Part shown: piece by piece, positions 10,794-20,599 of the stretch
Layout of the letters: every line of letters starts with the position of its first letter
How positions within the stretch are numbered: the stretch's first letter is position 1
NCBI GenBank assembly: GCA_024405755.1
Contig: JAKSOD010000010.1
Coordinates: 1-42,935, forward strand
DNA: 42,935 nucleotides
DNA from: Clostridia bacterium
GTDB lineage: Bacteria > Bacillota > Clostridia > Oscillospirales > CAG-272
Direction of reading: 5' to 3'
Notes under the pieces: generated by a model
What the model saw: the letters and a program-made list of their open reading frames with translations, nothing else
Told to the model about the DNA's origin: nothing
Databases searched by the model: none
Made by a program: the position numbers and the translations under genes

Positions 10794-11408
10794 TTATCTC
10801 ATCATCTGCACGGATACCTGCTCCACAGCCTCGGGAAGTATTATCCATTCCGCTTCCCGCATAACACGTTTCTGCAAAGTTTCGGGAGTGTCTCCCGGCT
10901 CAATATAAACCGCCTTCTGACGGATTATCTCGCCGCCGTCGGGTATCTCGTTGACAAAATGGACCGTGGCTCCCGTCACCTTCACTCCGTATGCAAGTGC
11001 CGCTTCGTGGACCCGGAGTCCGTAGAAACCCTTGCCGCAGAATGAAGGGATCAGTGACGGATGCACATTAATTATCCGCTTGGGATAAGATCCCGTAAAG
11101 TTCTCGCTTAGTATCGACATAAAACCGGCAAGTACGATTATATCGGCTCCGTATTCGGTAAGTTTCTGACGGATGCCTGCTTCAAATGCCTGTTGCGATC
11201 CGCATTCTTTTTTTACCACGGACACGGCGGGAATCCCCGCCGCCTCGGCACGTTTTATCGCATATGCGTCGGGATTACTCGATATTACAAGTACTATCTC
11301 TCCGCTCTTTATTATGCCGTTTTTCTGTGCGTCAATGAGAGCCTGCAAATTCGTACCGCCGCCGGAGACCATAACGGCGATCCGGGCGAGTCTTTTTCCG
11401 TCAGCCAT
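10794..11408 (-). CDS. purN: GAR transformylase, 10-formyl-THF dependent
   Basis: Transfers a formyl group from 10-formyl-THF to GAR, step 3 of purine synthesis. At 204 residues it has the expected length. The N-terminus has VMVSGGGTNLQALIDA; the catalytic Asn and His are in INVHPSLIP, and the catalytic Asp region is DGGEIIRQ. The usual FPG after the HPSLLP motif is replaced by FCGKGFYG. An AAGGGA site lies within the end of the upstream channel gene, whose stop codon is one base before this ATG, suggesting translational coupling. Confidence 0.96.
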   Translation of the reverse strand: MADGKRLARIAVMVSGGGTNLQALIDAQKNGIIKSGEIVLVISSNPDAYAIKRAEAAGIPAVSVVKKECGSQQAFEAGIRQKLTEYGADIIVLAGFMSILSENFTGSYPKRIINVHPSLIPSFCGKGFYGLRVHEAALAYGVKVTGATVHFVNEIPDGGEIIRQKAVYIEPGDTPETLQKRVMREAEWIILPEAVEQVSVQMMR

Positions 11409-11409
11409 A

Positions 11410-12042
11410 TCAGTTTCCCTTCGTTTTCGCCTTTTTCTCCCCTGCCATGGAAAGGAGAGGGATCAGCATTCCGCCGACAGCATTTCCCGCCACGACGATA
11501 AAGATAAATCCGCACGCCTCTCCGGACACGATTCCCGATACGGCAAAGTAGAACATATCGGCGATAGAGTGCTCAAATCCGCAGAGAATGAACACGGGAA
11601 TACCGAAAAGTATCCCGAGAGTCGATTTTTTATCACGGAAAATGCTTACCGCCATATACATGAGAACACCGCAGAAAATCCCGCGTACAAGTGTCTGCAC
11701 CTCATTCTGCCCTGCAAGTTTGCCGCTGCACAGATCAAATGCAGCCTCACTCATTGCCGGGAAAGTATAGCGGAGGGCAAGTCCGCACGCAAGAGTACCG
11801 AGAAAGTTTCCCGCAAGACACAGAAGCAGGAGCGACCAATCTTCTTTTCCGTGCTTTTCAGGGATGAATCCGATTTTTCCGGTAAATAGGGCAAATCCCT
11901 TCATACAGATGCAAAGCAGAGCCACGCAAAACAGTACCGCTCCCACATATCTGTTCTCGCAGGAGAGAAAAACGGCACCTCCGATCGAGACCATCAGTCC
12001 CGCTGCAAATCCGCTGATTATTTTCTTTATTACGTTCAGCAT
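11410..12042 (-). CDS. Formate/nitrite transporter (FNT) family channel
   Basis: A 210-residue membrane protein of the FocA/NirC-type FNT family, which forms pentameric channels for formate, nitrite or similar small anions. Six hydrophobic segments can be picked out (about residues 5-26, 33-55, 68-92, 116-135, 140-165 and 172-196). The family motif with its central histidine is present as GFEHSIADM. The protein is shorter than typical members (250-290 residues), mainly from short loops. It overlaps the end of purM by seven bases and ends one base before purN, so it is a true operon member. With fhs and two formyl transferases in the operon, formate is the likely substrate, but direction and specificity are inferred from context. 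Confidence 0.87.
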   Translation of the reverse strand: MLNVIKKIISGFAAGLMVSIGGAVFLSCENRYVGAVLFCVALLCICMKGFALFTGKIGFIPEKHGKEDWSLLLLCLAGNFLGTLACGLALRYTFPAMSEAAFDLCSGKLAGQNEVQTLVRGIFCGVLMYMAVSIFRDKKSTLGILFGIPVFILCGFEHSIADMFYFAVSGIVSGEACGFIFIVVAGNAVGGMLIPLLSMAGEKKAKTKGN

Positions 12043-13085
12043 ATCTCTATTTTCTCATCCCCGCTGCTCTCAACGATTTCGCCTATCACGTATGCGTCTT
12101 CTCCGGCGTTTCTGAGCAGTTCAACTGCGTCCGAAGCCTCTTCGCGGGGAACGATAATGCTCATTCCCACTCCCATATTGAAGGTGTTGAACATATCTCT
12201 GTCCGAGATCATTCCCTTCTTTGCGATAAGATCGAATATCGGCAGCACACGCACGGAGGAACGCTTGATTTTTGCCATAAGTCCTTCCGGGATGCTCCTC
12301 GGAATATTTTCATAAAAACCGCCGCCGGTAATATGTGATATTCCCTTTATATGGATCTTGTCAAAGAGTGAGAGCACAGGTTTTACATATATCTTCGTCG
12401 GTGCCAGGAGTGCCTCACCGAGAGAGCGGCCGCCGAGTTCTTCAACGGGAGATGTCAGATCCGCTTTTTCGACATCGAATACCTTTCTGACAAGAGAAAA
12501 TCCGTTGGAATGAACTCCGCTTGAAGGAAGTGCAATTATGACGTCACCGGCGCGCATGGTCTTGTTGTCTATGATCTTCGCCTTATCGACGATACCCGTG
12601 CAGTAGCCTGCAAGGTCGTACTCATTTATCGGATAGAAACCGGGCATTTCCGCAGTCTCACCGCCGATCAGCGCAGCTCCCGCCTGAACACAACCCTCCG
12701 CGACACCCTTTACGATATCCGCGATCCTCTCGGGAACATTCTTCCCGCAGGCAATATAATCAAGGAAAAACAACGGCTTCGCGCCGCAGCAGATAACGTC
12801 ATTGACGCACATTGCAACGCAGTCGATTCCCACAGTATCGTGCTTGTCCATAAGGAACGCAAGTTTCAGTTTGGTGCCGACTCCGTCAGTCCCGCTGACG
12901 AGTACGGGACGCTTCATTCCCTCCGTGTCAAGCTCAAAAAGTCCGCCGAATCCGCCCACGTCGGAACACACTCCCGACGTCATGGTGCGGGCAATATGCT
13001 GCTTCATAAGTTCAACAGCACGGTAGCCGGCGGTAATATCGACGCCCGCCGCAGCGTAACTTTCAGATCTGGAATTCTTGTTCAT
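12036..13085 (-). CDS. purM: Phosphoribosylformylglycinamidine cyclo-ligase (AIR synthetase)
   Basis: Closes FGAM to AIR with ATP, step 5 of purine synthesis. The 349-residue protein begins [20 protein letters not shown] and has the glycine-rich [26 protein letters not shown] and [12 protein letters not shown] motifs of the family. The reading frame extends 25 codons further, but the ATG at 13085 has an AAGGAG site and matches the usual N-terminus. Its last codons overlap the start of the downstream channel gene. Confidence 0.96.
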   Translation of the reverse strand: MNKNSRSESYAAAGVDITAGYRAVELMKQHIARTMTSGVCSDVGGFGGLFELDTEGMKRPVLVSGTDGVGTKLKLAFLMDKHDTVGIDCVAMCVNDVICCGAKPLFFLDYIACGKNVPERIADIVKGVAEGCVQAGAALIGGETAEMPGFYPINEYDLAGYCTGIVDKAKIIDNKTMRAGDVIIALPSSGVHSNGFSLVRKVFDVEKADLTSPVEELGGRSLGEALLAPTKIYVKPVLSLFDKIHIKGISHITGGGFYENIPRSIPEGLMAKIKRSSVRVLPIFDLIAKKGMISDRDMFNTFNMGVGMSIIVPREEASDAVELLRNAGEDAYVIGEIVESSGDEKIEIC

Positions 13086-13138
13086 TATCCGATCTCCTTT
13101 TGTTTTTAGGTTTTTGTTGATCTTTGGAATACTATGTC

Positions 13139-14563
13139 TTATTCTTTTCCGTTCCAGCAATAGGTGCAGAGTTTACAAGGATCGATCCCTATTGCCTTCG
13201 TGATCCCTTCAATGGTTTGGTACTCGATGGAGGCAAGGTGCAGTTCTTTGCAGATCGCCTCACGGAGTTTTTTCCCTCTCTCGGTGGAAAAGTCACTGTA
13301 TTCGTCAATATATGAAAATCCTTTCTCCCCCTCGATCTCCATTATCTTTCTGCGGGCAATGAGTTCCATATCGTTCGTTGCGCGGGAGAAATTCAGGTAT
13401 TTGCACCCGAACATGACGGGCGGGCAGGCGGAACGCATATGCACTTCTTTCGCTCCGCTCTCGTAAAGGAATTCCACGGTCTCACGCAGCTGAGTACCTC
13501 TGACTATGGAATCGTCAACAAAAAGCAGTTTTTTATCCTCGATCAGTTCGGGAACGGGGATCTGCTTCATTTTTGCGATCCGGTTTCTGTCGGACTGATT
13601 TGACGGAGTAAAGCTTCTTGCCCATGTGGGAGTGTACTTAATAAATGCCCTGGCAAAATGCTTCCCGCTCTTGTTGGCGTAGCCTATGGCATGCGGAGTT
13701 CCCGAATCCGGCACTCCGACCACGTAATCCACATCCTGTGCTTTTCCCGATTCCTTATCGTTCTCCGCCATGATCGCACCGTTGCGGTAGCGCATGACCT
13801 CCACATTGACTCCTTCGTATGATGACGTGGGATAGCCGTAGTAACTCCAAAGGAAGGAGCAGATCCTCATTTCCTTACCGGGTTCCGAAAGTTGAGTCAC
13901 TCCGTCTGCAGTGATCTGTAAGATTTCCCCGGGACCGAGTTCCCTCTCCTTGACATATCCGAGTTTCTGATACGCATATGTCTCAAAAGACACACAGAAT
14001 CCGTCATCTCCTCTGCCGACGGACACAGGCAGTCTGCCAAGTCTGTCGCGGGCGACTATTATACTGCCGTCATCTTTGAGTATCATTATTGATGCGGTGC
14101 CTTCAATTGACTTCTGGGCAAAACGTATGCCGTCGGTAAAGTTGCTTTTCTGATCTATGAGGGCAGCGAGAAGTTCCGTTGAATTTACGTTTCCTCCCGT
14201 CATGGCATCAAAATGTCCTCCGCTGAACGAAAGATACTGTCCCGTCAGTGCCGCCGCGTTGTTTATCACGCCTATCATACAAATGGCGTAGGTGCCGAGA
14301 TTCGACCGGATCAGCAGAGGCTGCGGATCCGAATCGCTGATGCAGCCGATAGCAGCGCTGCCGCGCATCTCCTCGGTCACATGCTCAAATTTTGTCCTGA
14401 AAGGAGAATTTTCAATATTATGTATATCTCTCTGTAAGCCCACTTCGGTATCATAGGCTGCCATTCCGCCCCGTTTTGTGCCGAGATGAGAATGATAGTC
14501 CGTTCCGAAGAATACATCTGATATCACATCTCTGTGACAGACCGCACCGAAAAATCCACCCAT
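13139..14563 (-). CDS. purF: Amidophosphoribosyltransferase-like protein lacking the glutaminase cysteine
   Basis: Expected to make phosphoribosylamine from PRPP, step 1 of purine synthesis. The 474-residue protein has an N-terminal Ntn-hydrolase-like domain and a C-terminal phosphoribosyltransferase domain with the PRPP loop [15 protein letters not shown]. It begins MGGFFGAV where active PurF has a (processed) N-terminal Cys-Gly-x-Phe-Gly; the nucleophilic cysteine is replaced by glycine. The codon just before the ATG is an in-frame TAA, so no upstream start can restore it. Cysteines resembling the iron-sulfur ligands of Bacillus PurF are retained (in [18 protein letters not shown], and CTYC at 466-469). 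It may use free ammonia or a partner's glutaminase. The ribosome site is weak. Confidence 0.88.
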   Translation of the reverse strand: MGGFFGAVCHRDVISDVFFGTDYHSHLGTKRGGMAAYDTEVGLQRDIHNIENSPFRTKFEHVTEEMRGSAAIGCISDSDPQPLLIRSNLGTYAICMIGVINNAAALTGQYLSFSGGHFDAMTGGNVNSTELLAALIDQKSNFTDGIRFAQKSIEGTASIMILKDDGSIIVARDRLGRLPVSVGRGDDGFCVSFETYAYQKLGYVKERELGPGEILQITADGVTQLSEPGKEMRICSFLWSYYGYPTSSYEGVNVEVMRYRNGAIMAENDKESGKAQDVDYVVGVPDSGTPHAIGYANKSGKHFARAFIKYTPTWARSFTPSNQSDRNRIAKMKQIPVPELIEDKKLLFVDDSIVRGTQLRETVEFLYESGAKEVHMRSACPPVMFGCKYLNFSRATNDMELIARRKIMEIEGEKGFSYIDEYSDFSTERGKKLREAICKELHLASIEYQTIEGITKAIGIDPCKLCTYCWNGKE

Positions 14564-14596
14564 TTAAATTTGTACCCGCTTTCTTTGTCATTGCGT

Positions 14597-14623
14597 GCGG
14601 CAGCCTCACGCGGCGGCTGCCGC
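14597..14623 (-). other. GC-rich hairpin between purC and purF
   Basis: A perfect 9-bp inverted repeat (GCGGCAGCC at 14597-14605, complement at 14615-14623) with a 9-base loop lies in the 96-base gap between purC and purF. On the transcribed strand it is followed by ACGCAATG, not a T-tract, so it is not an intrinsic terminator. It may stabilise or separate purE-purC mRNA, or lower translation of purF, whose ribosome site is weak. Confidence 0.5.
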
Positions 14624-14659
14624 TTATATTCTGTTTCGTTTCCTTGTTATTCCGTAATA

Positions 14660-15343
14660 TCAGGCAAAGAAAAGTTTCGAAAGAGTCATGGGATCGACAT
14701 ACTCGCCGTTCTTGTAAACTCTCATATTTCCGGATGCTATCTCGTCGATAAGCATAACCTTGCCGTCTTTGTCGTAACCGAACTCAAACTTGATATCGTA
14801 AAGGATGAGTCCCTTTTCTTTCAGATCGTCGGCAACGATCTGCGTGATCTTCTGAGTCATTGCCTTGATATCGTCGTACTGTTCGCCGGTCATGACTCCG
14901 AGGTCGATAAGTCCGTCTTTGGTCACCAGAGGGTCGCCTTTTGCGTCGTTCTTGAAGGTCATTTCAACGTAAGCGGGAAGATCCGCGCCCTCTTCGATAT
15001 AGTCGCTGTAACGGCGGTAGAATGATCCGACCGCTTTGTGACGGCAGATTACTTCAAGTCCTTTGCCGAAAGGCTTTGCGGGGAGCACTTCCATGGTGGT
15101 GTCGGCAAGATTTGCGCTGATGTAGTGAGTTCTGATGCCTGCGGCATTGACTTTTTCAAAGAAATAGATAGACATACGCAGATTTACATCACCCACACCG
15201 TCAATGGTAAGTCCCACGGAGTTCTCACCGGGATCGAAAACACCGTCTTTTCCGGTGCAGTCATCTTTGAATTTCAGAAGGTAGTTGCCGTTATCAAGTG
15301 CATAAACATTTTTGGTTTTTCCGGTATAAACGAGATTGCTCAT
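14660..15343 (-). CDS. purC: SAICAR synthetase
   Basis: Condenses CAIR with aspartate using ATP, step 7 of purine synthesis. The 227-residue protein starts [18 protein letters not shown] and has the family's [15 protein letters not shown] and [20 protein letters not shown] signatures, at typical length. An AAGGAG site precedes the ATG by nine bases. It is the second gene after the ZTP riboswitch, 64 bases after purE. Confidence 0.96.
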   Translation of the reverse strand: MSNLVYTGKTKNVYALDNGNYLLKFKDDCTGKDGVFDPGENSVGLTIDGVGDVNLRMSIYFFEKVNAAGIRTHYISANLADTTMEVLPAKPFGKGLEVICRHKAVGSFYRRYSDYIEEGADLPAYVEMTFKNDAKGDPLVTKDGLIDLGVMTGEQYDDIKAMTQKITQIVADDLKEKGLILYDIKFEFGYDKDGKVMLIDEIASGNMRVYKNGEYVDPMTLSKLFFA

Positions 15344-15407
15344 TGTTTTTTTCTCCTTGTTTTTTAAATAATGAATTATGTGTATTGTTTTTTCGTTATT
15401 TTACTTG

Positions 15408-15908
15408 TCAGTCGGCAAAATTGAACTCAGCCGCAACGGCAGCATCTTTTTCAAGTACTCCCGCGGCATCGGCGGCACGCTTGGCGTCGAGTTTTGCGGC
15501 AAGTTCCGGTTCCGAGAGAGCAAGGATCTCTATGGAAAGCAAAGCGGCATTGGCTGCCCCGTCGATCGCAACAGTCGCCACCGGGATTCCGGAGGGCATC
15601 TGTACCGTAGACAGGAGAGCATCAATGCCGTCGAGGTTATTCGATTTGCAGGGTATGCCGATTACGGGCAGGGTGGTCTGCGCAGCGATCGCGCCCGCAA
15701 GATGAGCCGCCATTCCGGCAGCAGCGATAATAACTCCGAATCCCATATCCCGTGCGGTGCGCGCAAAATCCGCCGCCTCCGCGGGCGTTCTGTGGGCAGA
15801 ATACACGTGTACCTCGCAGGGCACACCGAAAGACGCAAGAGTATCAATGGCTTTTCTTACAATCGGCAGGTCACTTGCACTGCCCATTACTATTCCGACT
15901 TTTTTCAT
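15408..15908 (-). CDS. purE: N5-CAIR mutase / AIR carboxylase, class I type
   Basis: Acts at step 6 of purine synthesis, forming CAIR. The 166-residue protein begins [14 protein letters not shown] and has SAHRTP and [21 protein letters not shown], the pattern of class I PurE, which normally uses the N5-CAIR made by PurK. No purK is in the window, so PurK is either elsewhere or replaced by direct carboxylation. It is the first gene after the riboswitch terminator and has a GGAAGG site about 11 bases before the ATG. Confidence 0.94.
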   Translation of the reverse strand: MKKVGIVMGSASDLPIVRKAIDTLASFGVPCEVHVYSAHRTPAEAADFARTARDMGFGVIIAAAGMAAHLAGAIAAQTTLPVIGIPCKSNNLDGIDALLSTVQMPSGIPVATVAIDGAANAALLSIEILALSEPELAAKLDAKRAADAAGVLEKDAAVAAEFNFAD

Positions 15909-15937
15909 TTTTCACATTCCTTCCCAAAGATAATTTC

Positions 15938-15982
15938 AAAAAACAAACAAGGCGCACTTATCCATTTGAAAATAAGTGCGCC
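15938..15982 (-). terminator. Riboswitch-controlled intrinsic terminator
   Basis: On the minus strand an 11-bp perfect stem (GGCGCACTTAT at 15982-15972, complement at 15961-15951) with a 10-base loop is followed by TTGTTTGTTTTTT. The 5' arm overlaps the last bases of the CCGTCTGGGC element of the ZTP aptamer, so ligand-bound aptamer and terminator are mutually exclusive. Binding of ZMP/ZTP should favour read-through into purE, the usual ON logic of this class. Confidence 0.9.
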
Positions 15983-16070
15983 CAGACGGTCGGCAGAAGA
16001 ACAAAACTTCCTGTATAGGCACCCGTTCCACTGTGTAAACCCACAATTATCCGTCAGTCACGGGCACCTT
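15980..16070 (-). promoter_or_regulatory. ZTP (pfl) riboswitch aptamer
   Basis: The minus strand from 16070 has the two conserved parts of the pfl/ZTP class: a 5' stem-loop containing GCCCGTGACTGACGG closed by ACGGGTGCC with an internal GTGG stem-loop, and the 3' CCGTCTGGGC hallmark (15989-15980), which forms the pseudoknot. This class senses ZMP/ZTP, which accumulates when 10-formyl-THF is too low for AICAR transformylase. Here it controls an operon containing that enzyme, purN, fhs and a formate-type channel. Assigned from conserved positions and location; no covariance model was run. Confidence 0.9.
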
Positions 16071-16083
16071 CAATGATACTATG

Positions 16084-16112
16084 ATTCTATCATATATTTT
16101 GTGTTTTGTCAA
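16084..16112 (-). promoter_or_regulatory. Purine operon promoter
   Basis: On the minus strand TTGACA (16112-16107) and TAGAAT (16089-16084, five of six matches) are spaced by 17 bases. The predicted start, around 16077, lies just before the ZTP aptamer. No terminator was found between pyrI and this promoter, so pyrimidine transcripts may also run into the riboswitch. Confidence 0.85.
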
Positions 16113-16153
16113 GCAGGAATCGTCGTTTTCACAGCGCACATACGTTTATTTTT

Positions 16154-16582
16154 TTACTTGATCTCCGCTTTCGTTTCGCAGTAAATACAGCGGTAAATTT
16201 TCCCCTCCGGGTCGGTAAGACGGAAAATATGGGGCAGTTCCTGCTCGGTGGAAGTTATACAGCGGGGATTCTTGCAGAAAATGACGTTTGTCAGTTTCTC
16301 CGGCAGTGAAATCTGCTTTTTTTCCACTATCATACTGTCCTTGATCAGGTTTACCGTAACTCCGGGATCCACAAAGCCGATAATATCGGTATTGATCTCC
16401 ACGTCGGTGTCGATCTTGATTATGTCCTTGCGTCCCATTTTTCTGCTGGGTACATTATTTATTAGAGCAACTGAACAGTCACGGCAAAGAACGTCAAGTC
16501 CGAGCAGACGGTAAAGTTCCATTCCCCGTCCCGCGGTGATATGGTCGATCACGAGTCCGTTCTTTATTGAATCAATATTCAT
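16154..16582 (-). CDS. pyrI: Aspartate carbamoyltransferase regulatory subunit
   Basis: Binds nucleotide effectors and zinc and pairs with PyrB in an allosteric complex. The 142-residue protein begins [21 protein letters not shown] and ends in a four-cysteine zinc site (CKNPRC, then CIYC), as in the family. The start overlaps the pyrB stop as ATGA, the classic coupling of the two subunits. It is the last gene of the pyrimidine set. Confidence 0.97.
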   Translation of the reverse strand: MNIDSIKNGLVIDHITAGRGMELYRLLGLDVLCRDCSVALINNVPSRKMGRKDIIKIDTDVEINTDIIGFVDPGVTVNLIKDSMIVEKKQISLPEKLTNVIFCKNPRCITSTEQELPHIFRLTDPEGKIYRCIYCETKAEIK

Positions 16583-17502
16583 TTTTCCGCCTCCAAGCCG
16601 AGAAGTTTGAGGATAAGTGCCATACGCATATATTTTGCGTTAAGTACCTGCTTGAAGTAGCAGGCACGGGGATCGCTGTCAATGGCAACGGCGATCTCGT
16701 TGACGCGGGGAAGCGGGTGAAGGATAGACATATCGGATTTTGCGCCGCAGAGCTTGTCGGGAGTCAGAATATAACTGTCTTTCAGACGCAGGTAATCTTC
16801 CTCGTTGAAGAAACGCTCTTTCTGTACGCGTGTCATGTAAAGTACGTCAAGTTCAGGCATTACGGAGAGCAGATCGGTAGTCTGCTCGTAGGGAATGCCC
16901 TCTTTTTGAAGCACGTCTTTTTTAACGTAACTCGGCAGTTTAAGTTCCTCGGGAGAGATCAGCACTATCTTTATTCCTTCATAGCGTGAAAGTGCCCGGA
17001 TAAGTGAGTGGACGGTTCTGCCGAATTTCAGATCTCCGCAGAATCCCACGGCAAGATGATCGAGTTTCCCCTTTTCTCTGTATATGGTAAGAATGTCGGC
17101 AAGAGTCTGAGTGGGGTGATTGTGTCCGCCGTCGCCGGCATTGATAACGGGAACGGAAGCATTCATCGCAGCCACCATGGGTGCTCCCTCCTTCGGGTGT
17201 CTCATGGCAATAATGTCGGCATAACATGAAACGACCTTGGCAGTATCCGCAATGCTCTCTCCCTTGCTTGCGGATGATGACGCTCCGCTCGAAACGGAAA
17301 GCACATTGCCGCCGAGTTCGTACATTGCCGCCTCAAAACTCAGGCGGGTGCGTGTAGACGGCTCAAAGAAGAGAGTGGCGAGTTTTTTTCCGCGGCACAC
17401 CTCTGAATACTTCTTCGGATCGTCAATAATATCAAGTGCCGTGGTGATCAGACCTTCGATCTCCTCAACTGTGAGATCTACGATATCAATCAGACTTCTC
17501 AT
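16579..17502 (-). CDS. pyrB: Aspartate carbamoyltransferase catalytic subunit
   Basis: Joins carbamoyl phosphate and aspartate to carbamoyl aspartate, step 2 of UMP synthesis. The 307-residue protein has the carbamoyl-phosphate motif [15 protein letters not shown] (near residue 50) and [11 protein letters not shown], with PLPRVNEI near the end, all typical. It lies 13 bases after pyrE and overlaps pyrI by four bases, consistent with an allosteric PyrB-PyrI holoenzyme. Confidence 0.97.
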   Translation of the reverse strand: MRSLIDIVDLTVEEIEGLITTALDIIDDPKKYSEVCRGKKLATLFFEPSTRTRLSFEAAMYELGGNVLSVSSGASSSASKGESIADTAKVVSCYADIIAMRHPKEGAPMVAAMNASVPVINAGDGGHNHPTQTLADILTIYREKGKLDHLAVGFCGDLKFGRTVHSLIRALSRYEGIKIVLISPEELKLPSYVKKDVLQKEGIPYEQTTDLLSVMPELDVLYMTRVQKERFFNEEDYLRLKDSYILTPDKLCGAKSDMSILHPLPRVNEIAVAIDSDPRACYFKQVLNAKYMRMALILKLLGLEAEK

Positions 17503-17515
17503 TTTCCGTCTCCCG

Positions 17516-18169
17516 TCAGTTCTGAATGATCCAACTCTCGTCGGAGGGATCGTTGCGGAATTTTATGAGTCTTGCCACATCTTCCTTTTTAATATATCCG
17601 GTCTCGGAGGCAACTTTTGCGATCACGTCGAAATCAGTCAGGGACACGTTTTTCACATTGGCGGCGGCAAGGCGGTCAAGACCTTTCTGCATACCGTATG
17701 TGAATATGGAAACGATACCGATAACCTCGGCTCCCGCTTCGCGCAGGGCATCAACCACCTCAATGACACTGCCTCCGGTGGAAATCAGATCCTCAACAAC
17801 GACGACCTTCTGTCCGGCTTCGAGTTTTCCCTCGATCCTGTTCTGCCTGCCGTGATCCTTCGCGCCGGAACGGACATATCCCATGGGAAGATCAAGAATA
17901 TGGGCGGTGATCGCCGCATGAGCGATACCCGCGGTGGAAGTACCCATAAGCACCTCAACTTCGGGATAATTTGCCTTGATGAGTTCGGCAAGTCCGTTTT
18001 CCACGTCGGAACGCGCCTCGGGATCGGTAAGTGTCAGTCTGTTGTCGCAGTAAACAGGACTTTTGATTCCGCTTGCCCAGGTAAAAGGCTCTTCGGGACG
18101 GAAAAACACCGCCTTTATTGAAAGAAGTCTCTTTGCGATCTTTACGTCAAGTCTTTCGTTATTCTCCAT
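17516..18169 (-). CDS. pyrE: Orotate phosphoribosyltransferase
   Basis: Adds the ribose phosphate from PRPP to orotate to give OMP. The 217-residue protein carries the PRPP-binding loop [19 protein letters not shown] and the upstream [11 protein letters not shown] segment, and has the expected length. It lies between pyrF and pyrB in the pyrimidine operon and has a GGGAG-type ribosome site. Confidence 0.95.
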   Translation of the reverse strand: MENNERLDVKIAKRLLSIKAVFFRPEEPFTWASGIKSPVYCDNRLTLTDPEARSDVENGLAELIKANYPEVEVLMGTSTAGIAHAAITAHILDLPMGYVRSGAKDHGRQNRIEGKLEAGQKVVVVEDLISTGGSVIEVVDALREAGAEVIGIVSIFTYGMQKGLDRLAAANVKNVSLTDFDVIAKVASETGYIKKEDVARLIKFRNDPSDESWIIQN

Positions 18170-18202
18170 TTTCTCTGATTCCTTTCGTTTTTGTTTCCTT
18201 TT

Positions 18203-18901
18203 TCAATCCACGAATTCGGCAATGCATCTCTCATATGCCGCCACGGGATCTGCCGCCTGAGTTATGGGTCTGCCGACAACGATATAGTCGGATCCTATGC
18301 GCTTAGCCTCTGCGGGAGTAGTTACTCTCTTCTGATCTCCCTTGTCTCCGTCGGCAAATCGGACACCCGGAGTCACGGTAAGAAATTTTTCTCCGCAGTT
18401 TTCGTGGATTTTTCCCGCTTCGAGCGGTGAGCAGACCACGCCGTCAAGTCCTGAACGGGCTGCATTCTTTGCGTAGTGGATAACCACCTCGTCGAGAGGA
18501 CGATCAATCAGCAGATCATTCTTCATACTCTCGCCGTCGGTGGAAGTAAGTTGAGTTACGGCGATAAGAAGCGGACGGCTTCCGTCGGGACGGGTAAGTC
18601 CCTCAATGGCTGCTTCCATCATTCTGACTGTCCCCGCGGCGTGCAGATTGCACATATCCACGTCAAGACGTGACAGCACAGCCATACTTTTCTTTACCGT
18701 TGTCGGTATATCGTGGAGTTTAAGATCAAGGAAGATCTTGTGACCTCTCGCCTTGATCTCGCGGACAATCGCGGGGCCCTCCGCGTAATAAAGTTCCATT
18801 CCTATCTTCACAAAAGGCTTTTTCCCCGTGAATTTATCAAGGAATTCAAAAGTTTTTTCGGCACTGTCGAAGTCACAGGCGATTATTACGTCTTTTCCCA
18901 T
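18203..18901 (-). CDS. pyrF: Orotidine 5'-phosphate decarboxylase
   Basis: Decarboxylates OMP to UMP, the last step of the pathway. The 232-residue protein has the N-terminal [13 protein letters not shown] and the catalytic [13 protein letters not shown] motif (lysine and aspartates of the active site) of the short bacterial form. Its ATG shares one base with the pyrD stop codon (TAATG), so the two are likely coupled. Confidence 0.96.
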   Translation of the reverse strand: MGKDVIIACDFDSAEKTFEFLDKFTGKKPFVKIGMELYYAEGPAIVREIKARGHKIFLDLKLHDIPTTVKKSMAVLSRLDVDMCNLHAAGTVRMMEAAIEGLTRPDGSRPLLIAVTQLTSTDGESMKNDLLIDRPLDEVVIHYAKNAARSGLDGVVCSPLEAGKIHENCGEKFLTVTPGVRFADGDKGDQKRVTTPAEAKRIGSDYIVVGRPITQAADPVAAYERCIAEFVD

Positions 18902-19818
18902 TATCTTATTCCTCCGATTATATCAGTCAGATTTCCGATCCCGTATTTTTTCATTACCCGCGGCAGGTCGTTGATTATGTCGCGGGAAGCATAGGGATTC
19001 ACAAGGTTAGCGGCGCCGATCTCAACTGCCGTCGCTCCCGCAAGCATCATTTCTATCACGTCTTCGGCGGATGAAACACCGCCCATTCCCACTACGGGGA
19101 TCTTAACTGCACGGGCGACCTGATACACCATTCTCACTGCAACGGGGAAAATGGCACTTCCGGAAAATCCTCCCATGGTGTTGGCGATCACGGGGCGGCG
19201 GGTGCGCAGGTCTATTCTCATACCGAGCAGGGTGTTTATCAGGCTGATCCCGTCAGCACCCGCATCCTCGCACGCCTTTGCCACGGACACGATATCCGTC
19301 ACATTGGGAGAAAGTTTAAGAAGGATCGGCTTCGAAGTTTCCTTCTTTACCGCGGCAGTGACTTCCGCAGCCGCCTCGGGGCAGGTACCGAAACTCATTC
19401 CGCCGCCGTGAACATTGGGGCAGGAAACATTGATTTCGATCCAGCCTACCTGCTCTTCCTTATCGAGCATACCTGCGGTTTCGGCGTACTCCTCAACGGA
19501 AAACCCAGAAACGTTCGCCATAACTTTTTTGCGGAAACACTTTTTCAGCTTCGGCAATTCCTCGGAAATCACCTTTTCAACGCCTGGATTCTGCAATCCC
19601 ACGGCATTTATCATTCCCGCCGTACACTCCGCAATACGAGGAGTGGGATTTCCGAAACGCGGCTCCCGGGTCGTTCCCTTGAAAGAAAACGTGCCGAGGC
19701 AGTTGATATCGTAAAGTTCCGCGAACTCATAACCGTACCCGAACGTACCCGAAGCAGGTATCACGGGGTTATCAAGAGTGACACCGCAGAGGGTCACTTC
19801 CGTGTTCACTTCTCCCAC
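18901..19818 (-). CDS. pyrD: Dihydroorotate dehydrogenase, B-type catalytic subunit
   Basis: Oxidises dihydroorotate to orotate using FMN; with PyrK it passes electrons to NAD+. The 305-residue protein has the class 1B active-site cysteine in [10 protein letters not shown] and FMN-site stretches such as [22 protein letters not shown]. The start is a GTG at 19818, six bases after a GGGGGAG site and overlapping the end of pyrK by 13 bases. Adjacent pyrK confirms the NAD-linked type. Confidence 0.95.
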   Translation of the reverse strand: MGEVNTEVTLCGVTLDNPVIPASGTFGYGYEFAELYDINCLGTFSFKGTTREPRFGNPTPRIAECTAGMINAVGLQNPGVEKVISEELPKLKKCFRKKVMANVSGFSVEEYAETAGMLDKEEQVGWIEINVSCPNVHGGGMSFGTCPEAAAEVTAAVKKETSKPILLKLSPNVTDIVSVAKACEDAGADGISLINTLLGMRIDLRTRRPVIANTMGGFSGSAIFPVAVRMVYQVARAVKIPVVGMGGVSSAEDVIEMMLAGATAVEIGAANLVNPYASRDIINDLPRVMKKYGIGNLTDIIGGIR

Positions 19819-20561
19819 AGTATCTCCCCCTTTCTCATAACGGGTCCGTCTTTGCAGATCCTCTTATATCCCGTGATAGTCTTGCAGGAACATCCCATGC
19901 AGGCACCGAATCCGCACCCCATCCGTTCCTCAAAGCTCAACTGTCCGTCGGTAACGGTGTTTTTCCATACGGCACGGAGCATAGGCTCCGGTCCGCAGGT
20001 GTAAAAGTGGGTATAATCGCCGTTTTTCATTACGGGAGCGTCGGTCACGAATCCCTTGATCCCATATGATCCGTCAACCGTCATCACGGTAACGTCCGCC
20101 TTGCCGCCGAGAGCCTTGAAGTCTTCCTCACAGAAAATTTCCTTTTTCGTGTTGAATCCAAGCACAACGGACAGAGATTTCCCCTCGGCAAGCAGTCTTT
20201 TTGCCAGCAGATACATGGGAGGCACGCCGACGCCGCCGCCGATAAGAACGGGGTGATCTCCGGAAATCTCCGTATCGTAGCCGTTGCCGAGACCGGTCAG
20301 CACGTCAAGTTTTTCTCCCGCGTGCATCCGGCTCATCTGTTCCGTTCCTTTTCCGACGATCTTGTATATGATCGTCACCGTGCCGTTCTCCGTATCAAGA
20401 TCGAAAACGGAGATCGGTCTGCGAAGGAACAGACCGTCAAGTCTGATATTTATGAACTGTCCCGGGGCATTTACAGCTCCGACATCTCCGAGGAGTGTCA
20501 TTTTCATGACGCACTCCGTCAGACGTTCGTTTGCGGAGATCTCAAATATTCCCTGCTTCAT
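19806..20561 (-). CDS. pyrK: Dihydroorotate dehydrogenase electron transfer subunit
   Basis: Carries FAD and a [2Fe-2S] cluster and links PyrD to NAD+. The 251-residue protein has an FAD-binding front half (LRRPISVFDLD), a NAD-binding GGGVGVPPMYLLA segment, and a C-terminal cluster-binding set CGFGACMGCSC...RICKDGPV. An ATG at 20561 is chosen; the reading frame continues 34 codons upstream, but that part lies in the repeat-derived spacer and has no family similarity. The upstream spacer is a 341-bp inverted-repeat element. Confidence 0.95.
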   Translation of the reverse strand: MKQGIFEISANERLTECVMKMTLLGDVGAVNAPGQFINIRLDGLFLRRPISVFDLDTENGTVTIIYKIVGKGTEQMSRMHAGEKLDVLTGLGNGYDTEISGDHPVLIGGGVGVPPMYLLAKRLLAEGKSLSVVLGFNTKKEIFCEEDFKALGGKADVTVMTVDGSYGIKGFVTDAPVMKNGDYTHFYTCGPEPMLRAVWKNTVTDGQLSFEERMGCGFGACMGCSCKTITGYKRICKDGPVMRKGEILWEK

Positions 20562-20599
20562 TTTTCTTTTGTTTTTCCTTTTTGTTAAAATAAGATCTG

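Noticed and set aside
10774..10848. 25-codon upstream extension of PurO
   Set aside because: It would overlap the end of purN and lacks family similarity; the ATG at 10773 has a clear AGGAG site.
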